NCBI RefSeq assembly: GCF_947495255.1
Contig: NZ_CANLYI010000006.1
Span: 186,001-250,000, forward strand
Direction of reading: 5' to 3'
From: an uncultured Winogradskyella sp.
GTDB lineage: Bacteria; Bacteroidota; Bacteroidia; Flavobacteriales; Flavobacteriaceae
Length of the DNA: 64,000 nucleotides
Every line of letters begins with the position of its first letter. Position 1 is the stretch's first letter. Positions 60,312 to 64,000 of the stretch are shown here, piece after piece. The notes beneath the pieces are model-generated. The model did not search any database. It had not been told where the DNA came from and saw only the letters and a list, made by a program, of their open reading frames with translations. The position numbers and the translations under genes were made by a program.

Positions 60312-60418
60312 GTCACTTCGAGTGAAATTCCTTTTTATGGAATTTTGTATCGAGAAGCTATAAGTATAGTAAAGACTCTCGATACAAATTTACTACGGTA
60401 AATTCACTCGAAATGACG
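60312..60418. repeat. 107-bp double-arm inverted repeat, downstream of lpxD-like gene
   Basis: The left arm begins GTCACTTCGAGTGAAATTCC and ends TTTTGTATCGAGAAG, with inner stem AAATTCC/GGAATTT. The right arm reads, on the other strand, CGTCATTTCGAGTGAATTTA ... TTTGTATCGAGAG with inner stem AATTTAC/GTAAATT. It is a direct repeat of the element at 59087-59193. Confidence 0.88.
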
Positions 60419-60451
60419 TTAATACTTCAAATTTAAACTAAGGTTCTATTA

Positions 60452-60715
60452 TTAAGCAGACTTCTGTTCTACATTCTGTTTTAAATGCAACAAACCTGCA
60501 ACCATGCCATCCAATTCATGTTCTAAGAAGTTGGCATTACGTTTACTAAAACCTTTTATAGTATTAGCATAGAGTTCTACACCAGCATGTTTAATACAAA
60601 CGCTATACGTATCGTTTTCTGCATCTAATTTTACTGAAGTTCTGTAATCACTAGAAATTAATAACCAGTAGCACAAGCTATTAATCTGATTAAACAAAGA
60701 GAATTTTGTTTCCAT
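60452..60715 (-). CDS. Small hypothetical protein
   Basis: An 87-residue soluble protein starting METKFSLFNQINSLCYWLLI, with a beta-rich middle (SVKLDAENDTYSVCIKHAG) and a helical end (LEHELDGMVAGLLHLKQNVE). I do not recognise a family. The codon use and a clean ATG make it a plausible gene, and it stands alone between a repeat element and the cold-shock genes. No function proposed. Confidence 0.65.
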   Translation of the reverse strand: METKFSLFNQINSLCYWLLISSDYRTSVKLDAENDTYSVCIKHAGVELYANTIKGFSKRNANFLEHELDGMVAGLLHLKQNVEQKSA

Positions 60716-60870
60716 AATATTTAGATTTATAGACTGAGGGTAATCTAAGGTAAAGGTATTATCAAATTGATTTCAGCTCTAATTTGTATGTTGAAACGAC
60801 ATGTTTTATCGACCACAAGGTTATAACTGACTTAAAATCGGATAATTAACAGGTGTTTAAATTTTGGCAT

Positions 60871-60878
60871 CATTGTTG
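60871..60878 (+). promoter_or_regulatory. -7 region of the first cold-shock gene
   Basis: CATTGTTG aligns with the perfect -7 box of the second copy (61198-61205): the 18-bp contexts begin GGCA and end AATAC in both, at the same distance of 38 nt from the start codon. It matches TAnnTTTG at 6 of 8 positions, so this copy may be weaker. Confidence 0.45.
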
Positions 60879-60916
60879 AATACTTACTAGTAATTATTAA
60901 AATAAAATATAATACA

Positions 60917-61108
60917 ATGATTAAAGGAACAGTAAAATTCTTCAACGATGCTAAAGGCTTCGGATTTATAACAGAAGAAGGTTCAAACAAAGAACATTTT
61001 GTACACATCTCAGGATTGGTAGACGAAATTCGTGAAGGCGATAGCGTTGAATTTGATCTTACAGAAGGCAAAAAAGGATTAAACGCAGTAAACGTAAAAG
61101 TTATCTAA
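60917..61108 (+). CDS. cspA: Cold-shock protein, first tandem copy
   Basis: A 63-residue single cold-shock domain that binds single-stranded RNA/DNA and acts as an RNA chaperone. RNP1 is KGFGFI and RNP2 is HFVHIS; the protein begins KGTVKFFNDAKG. It differs from the next gene's product at 7 of 63 positions, and upstream and downstream DNA is also duplicated, so the pair arose by tandem duplication of a whole transcription unit. It has its own terminator. Confidence 0.95.
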   Translation: MIKGTVKFFNDAKGFGFITEEGSNKEHFVHISGLVDEIREGDSVEFDLTEGKKGLNAVNVKVI

Positions 61109-61137
61109 TATATATTACTTAACCTAGAATTATGGAG

Positions 61138-61163
61138 CCCATCACATTGTGATGGGTTTTTTT
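61138..61163 (+). terminator. Terminator of the first cold-shock gene
   Basis: Perfect stem CCCATCAC (61138-61145) / GTGATGGG (61149-61156), loop ATT, then seven T residues. The stem is the same as in the second copy, minus two outer base pairs. Confidence 0.9.
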
Positions 61164-61197
61164 AATGATAATATGATAGATATTAGATTTCTGGCAC

Positions 61198-61205
61198 TAT
61201 CTTTG
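61198..61205 (+). promoter_or_regulatory. -7 box of the second cold-shock gene
   Basis: TATCTTTG is a perfect match to TAnnTTTG, 38 nt before the start codon. Transcription would start about 30 nt before the ATG, giving a short leader rich in A and T shared with the first copy. Confidence 0.6.
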
Positions 61206-61243
61206 AATACTATTAAGTAATTATTAAAATTAAATATAATACA

Positions 61244-61435
61244 ATGAGTAAAGGAACAGTAAAATTTTTCAACGATGCCAAAGGATTTGGTTTTATCACT
61301 GAAGAAGGAGTTGACAAAGATCACTTCGTTCACATTTCTGGATTAATTGACGAAATTCGTGAAGGCGATGAAGTTGAATTTGATCTTGAAGAAGGAAAAA
61401 AAGGATTAAACGCAGTTAACGTAAAAGTTATCTAA
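61244..61435 (+). CDS. cspA: Cold-shock protein, second tandem copy
   Basis: A 63-residue cold-shock domain protein, 56 of 63 residues identical to the copy just upstream. The changes are mostly to more acidic residues (for example Asn24 to Asp, Ser43 to Glu, Thr49 to Glu). RNP1 and RNP2 are intact. It has an independent promoter with a perfect -7 box and its own terminator, so the two copies can be expressed at different levels. Confidence 0.95.
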   Translation: MSKGTVKFFNDAKGFGFITEEGVDKDHFVHISGLIDEIREGDEVEFDLEEGKKGLNAVNVKVI

Positions 61436-61460
61436 TATATATCTTAACCTAGAATATAGA

Positions 61461-61488
61461 AGCCCATCACATTGTGATGGGCTTTTTT
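61461..61488 (+). terminator. Terminator of the second cold-shock gene
   Basis: Perfect stem AGCCCATCAC (61461-61470) / GTGATGGGCT (61474-61483), loop ATT, continuing into T residues. Confidence 0.9.
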
Positions 61489-61577
61489 AGTAATAATTAA
61501 TTTAAATGTATTTTACACCTAACTGTTTACTTATTAGTAAGTTATAAAAGTATCTAGAAAGTTTGTATTTTAATGCC

Positions 61578-62297
61578 ATGAAACTATTTAATAAATTAAG
61601 GTTTAAGATGGTAGAAGGGAAGCGTCTCAAAAATTACTTAGTCTATGCAATTGGAGAAATAATATTAGTTGTTTTAGGTATTCTCATAGCGTTATACCTT
61701 AATAATTGGAGCGGTCAGAACCAAATAAAAGAAACCAATATAGCTTTGCAAAAAAAGGTGTTAATTCAGTTAGAAAAGGATATTTTTAAAATAGATAATT
61801 TTAGAAAAGAATTAGATACGCTTGATAATGTCTATTTAAGTTACTTAAAGCGTGGTTATGATAAAACTAAGACCGTAGGTAAAAATGTATTTTCTTTAAT
61901 TTTATTTGAGGTTACGGAATTAGGCTTAGATAAAAATAACCAAAGTCTCATTAGTAATTCGCAATTAGATAATTCTAAGGCTTCGCAAAAACTTACGGAT
62001 TTAAATGCTATTTATAAGTTATACTTTAAAAACATAGATGACATAGAACAAGTGATTTACGCAAAATTATCTGATAATTTAGAATTTCTAGAACAGACAC
62101 AACCTTGGTATACAGAACTAATTACAGATTTTCATTGTAAGACGGACTGTGCAAAGTTTTTAGGAACTGATGATAATTTTAAAGCAAGAATTGCATCATT
62201 AAGACTTTTATATATTAAAGCCTATGGTGATTTAGTTAGAGGATTTCATTCTGAATTACGCAGAGAGAAAGTAAGTTTAGAAACATTGTTAGAGTAG
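61578..62297 (+). CDS. DUF6090 family membrane protein
   Basis: A 239-residue protein with the DUF6090 hallmark N-terminus: a short basic stretch, then KNYLVYAIGEIILVVLGILI and ALYLNNWS, i.e. one membrane helix (about 26-47) followed directly by a long helical extracytoplasmic part (LQKKVLIQLEKDIFKIDNF, quoted in part) with two Cys (HCKTDC) that may pair. Such genes are numerous in Flavobacteriaceae, with unknown function. The ATG at 61578 is chosen over a TTG at 61563. Confidence 0.82.
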   Translation: MKLFNKLRFKMVEGKRLKNYLVYAIGEIILVVLGILIALYLNNWSGQNQIKETNIALQKKVLIQLEKDIFKIDNFRKELDTLDNVYLSYLKRGYDKTKTVGKNVFSLILFEVTELGLDKNNQSLISNSQLDNSKASQKLTDLNAIYKLYFKNIDDIEQVIYAKLSDNLEFLEQTQPWYTELITDFHCKTDCAKFLGTDDNFKARIASLRLLYIKAYGDLVRGFHSELRREKVSLETLLE

Positions 62298-62601
62298 TTT
62301 TTTTAAATAATAGAGAAGTACTCGATATATTCTATTTTACATAATATAAATTATAGGACAAATTATAAAAATTAGCGTAATAGCGCTTTTGGGCGATATT
62401 TGATATAATCATAGTTCTAGTGACACACAGTGTTCTATAACGTTAATGATTATTTACAAGCTAATTACGTGAGTAAAAATAAAATTCTATGCATTTGTTA
62501 TATGTAGAATTCCAAATAGTTTTTTTTAGGTTTCTATATCTTTTGTCTTGAAATACTAATAATTTAAGATGTCTTGTAGACATTTATTTTTCTCAATAAT
62601 T
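62298..62601. other. Intergenic region without supported gene
   Basis: About 300 bp of AT-rich DNA between convergent genes. A weak hairpin, ATGTCT (62569-62574) / AGACAT (62578-62583) followed by TTATTTTT, could end transcription from the plus strand. Nothing else is supported. Confidence 0.4.
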
Positions 62602-63465
62602 TTATTCGAAATCATCGCATATAAGATTTACTATTCGTTTATTATCAATTTTGTTTTGAACGTGTTTAGATTGTTCTAATAGTACTGTTTTCTTTAATGA
62701 AGGAAATATTCTGTTAGCACGTTTAATCATTTTTGCGCCAGGAAACATTAAGTCATTTTTAGCTGTTATTAATGTTATTGGTGTTTTTATTGAATTGGCT
62801 TCTCTCCTATTTATTACTGGAACTGGAGTAAAGTCCATTGTAAAATGTAAAAATACTTTTGAAAGAAATTGGAGTGCAAAGTCGTCTTTCTCTGTAAATA
62901 ACTGATTCAAAAAACGTTCTACATATTTTATTTTTTTCGATTTCATATAGCGTTTCATTGGTATAAACACTTTAAATAATGCTTTTAAAGGGTTACCGTT
63001 TGCAATGTATGCAGGTGCTGTTAAAAACACTTCCTTTATATTGTTATCTTTAAATTCCAGAGTCTTTAGAATGACCAAACCACCAAACGAAAAACCTGCA
63101 AGCGTTGCATTTTTCAACTCTAAATTATCAATGACTTCATGTAGCCACTTGCCATAATCATCATTTTTCATTGATAACCGTGTTTCTACACTTTTATTGG
63201 GTTGCGCCAATACATCAACTGCAAAAATCTGAAAGTGTGATTCTAAACCTGAATAGGTTTCTAAAGCTATTGGTGCACATCCATTTGAACCATGAACTAC
63301 TAATATTGGTGGTTTTGATGAATCTCCAGTAACAATTACATTGGTTTTACCAAAAGCCGTTTCAATCTCATGATACCGATAGTTGATATTTAGATCCTTT
63401 AATTTTTGATTATAAAGATTTAAAATTTCAGCTTTTCCTGTTTCAGATTTATATAGTGATTCCAT
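62602..63465 (-). CDS. Alpha/beta hydrolase
   Basis: A 287-residue alpha/beta-hydrolase-fold enzyme. The oxyanion segment is LVVHGSNG (56-63), the nucleophile elbow GFSFGG has Ser126, and the likely acid and His are in ITAKNDLMFPG and SKHVQNK near the C-terminus. No signal peptide is present. The substrate cannot be predicted. A second hydrolase of the same fold lies 49 bp upstream on the same strand, so the two may form an operon or be old paralogues. Confidence 0.88.
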   Translation of the reverse strand: MESLYKSETGKAEILNLYNQKLKDLNINYRYHEIETAFGKTNVIVTGDSSKPPILVVHGSNGCAPIALETYSGLESHFQIFAVDVLAQPNKSVETRLSMKNDDYGKWLHEVIDNLELKNATLAGFSFGGLVILKTLEFKDNNIKEVFLTAPAYIANGNPLKALFKVFIPMKRYMKSKKIKYVERFLNQLFTEKDDFALQFLSKVFLHFTMDFTPVPVINRREANSIKTPITLITAKNDLMFPGAKMIKRANRIFPSLKKTVLLEQSKHVQNKIDNKRIVNLICDDFE

Positions 63466-63514
63466 TTTTAGTCAATAAAGTATTTAGTGATTTTTTTGAT
63501 TGAATTATGTGTCT

Positions 63515-64000
63515 TTAAGAATCCTTTTTCATAAATTCCTTAATTTCAGTAATTGTTTCTTTTGCTTTTTCTTCTTGTAAAAAATGACCACAATTAAATT
63601 CTTTTATTACTGCATTGGGTAATCTTTCTTTCCATTTTTGTAAGTACTCAGTTGTAATGAATTCATCTTTTGTACCCCAAAGTATTAACCAAGGTTTTGA
63701 TTCCAGTTTATCTAATAGATTCCATTGTAATTGATACCAATTAGAAGATCCAACTAAGGATTTACCAATATTTAGCAATGATTGTCTAGAAGCTTTGTCT
63801 GGGAAAGGGTATATGTATTGTTTATGAACTTTTTTTGACAATTTTTTCTTGTCATAAATTCCTTTTTTAAAAAGGAACTTTGGGGAAAAATTCAATTTTA
63901 AGTACAAAAACCTTCCGATTTTACTATTGACTATTTTATCTATTTTTTGAGACTTAAAATTGTTCTTTGTTTCCCATAACCAACTATTAAAAAGAATGAT
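63515..64000 (-). CDS. Alpha/beta hydrolase (haloalkane dehalogenase-like), 5' end outside window
   Basis: The reading frame is open from 63515 to the window end at 64000 (162 codons visible), so this is the C-terminal part of a longer gene; the TTG at 63907 is not a real start. The end shows the acid and His positions of the fold, KPWLILWGTKDEFITTEYL and FNCGHFLQEEKAKETI, in a form like haloalkane dehalogenase-type hydrolases (LWG-x-x-D, GHF-x-QEE). The nucleophile lies outside the window. Same strand as, and 49 bp before, the hydrolase at 62602-63465. Confidence 0.82.
   Translation of the reverse strand: MILFNSWLWETKNNFKSQKIDKIVNSKIGRFLYLKLNFSPKFLFKKGIYDKKKLSKKVHKQYIYPFPDKASRQSLLNIGKSLVGSSNWYQLQWNLLDKLESKPWLILWGTKDEFITTEYLQKWKERLPNAVIKEFNCGHFLQEEKAKETITEIKEFMKKDS

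Overview
The window reads as a piece of a low-GC chromosome from a (probably marine) member of the Flavobacteriaceae, phylum Bacteroidota. The support is type IX secretion sorting tails on two large surface proteins, DUF4270, DUF4907, DUF6515 and DUF6090 family genes, many Cys-anchored lipoproteins, Bacteroidota-type -7 promoter boxes (TAnnTTTG), absence of Shine-Dalgarno signals, and fused hisB and hisIE genes. The genus cannot be decided from the sequence. No tRNA, rRNA, transposase, integrase or CRISPR array was seen.

Layout. 1-4.7 kb: end of sucD, an M16 peptidase lipoprotein and fabG. 4.7-22.9 kb: an envelope stress/export region with two LytS-type histidine kinase plus LytTR response-regulator pairs. 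One pair ends a minus-strand operon (Kelch lipoprotein, DUF4907, kinase, regulator). The other lies at the end of a long plus-strand operon (TolC, MacA-like adaptor, MacB ATPase, MacB permease, Lcl lipoprotein, kinase, YHYH protein, PEBP protein, lipoprotein, regulator). Five promoters in this region share a two- or three-part box with 21-bp periodicity at a nearly fixed distance from the -7 element, which looks like the operator of one or both LytTR regulators. 23.1-26 kb: VWA protein and prohibitin. 26.0-33.8 kb: complete histidine operon in the order hisG-D-C-B-H-A-F-IE, preceded by a His-rich leader peptide and a terminator/antiterminator attenuator. Three consecutive his junctions carry a 44-bp dispersed repeat, and a small GIY-YIG nuclease gene bracketed by two matching palindromes sits between hisH and hisA.

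33.9-39.1 kb: two T9SS cargo proteins that share a homologous C-terminal half, the first with an M43 metalloprotease domain. 39.2-50.5 kb: TruA, two mechanosensitive channels of different classes, small lipoproteins, DUF2461, acyl-CoA thioesterase, a large zinc metalloprotease, a DUF4251-like protein, an outer-membrane barrel, a cold-shock-domain protein with a long structured leader, and a GyrI-like protein preceded by a terminator-like hairpin. 50.5-59 kb: topoisomerase III, an M23/LysM peptidase, two SF2 helicases, a J-domain/KTSC protein and an unusual SDR protein with an added zinc-ribbon-like region. 59-64 kb: an lpxD-type acyltransferase flanked by two 107-bp inverted-repeat elements, a tandem duplicated cold-shock gene (promoter, gene and terminator copied together), a DUF6090 protein and two alpha/beta hydrolases, the last cut by the window end.

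The observations most worth following are the LytTR-type promoter architecture (8.0-22.2 kb), the his attenuator (26.07-26.19 kb), and the palindrome-bracketed GIY-YIG gene together with the repeats that crowd the his operon.
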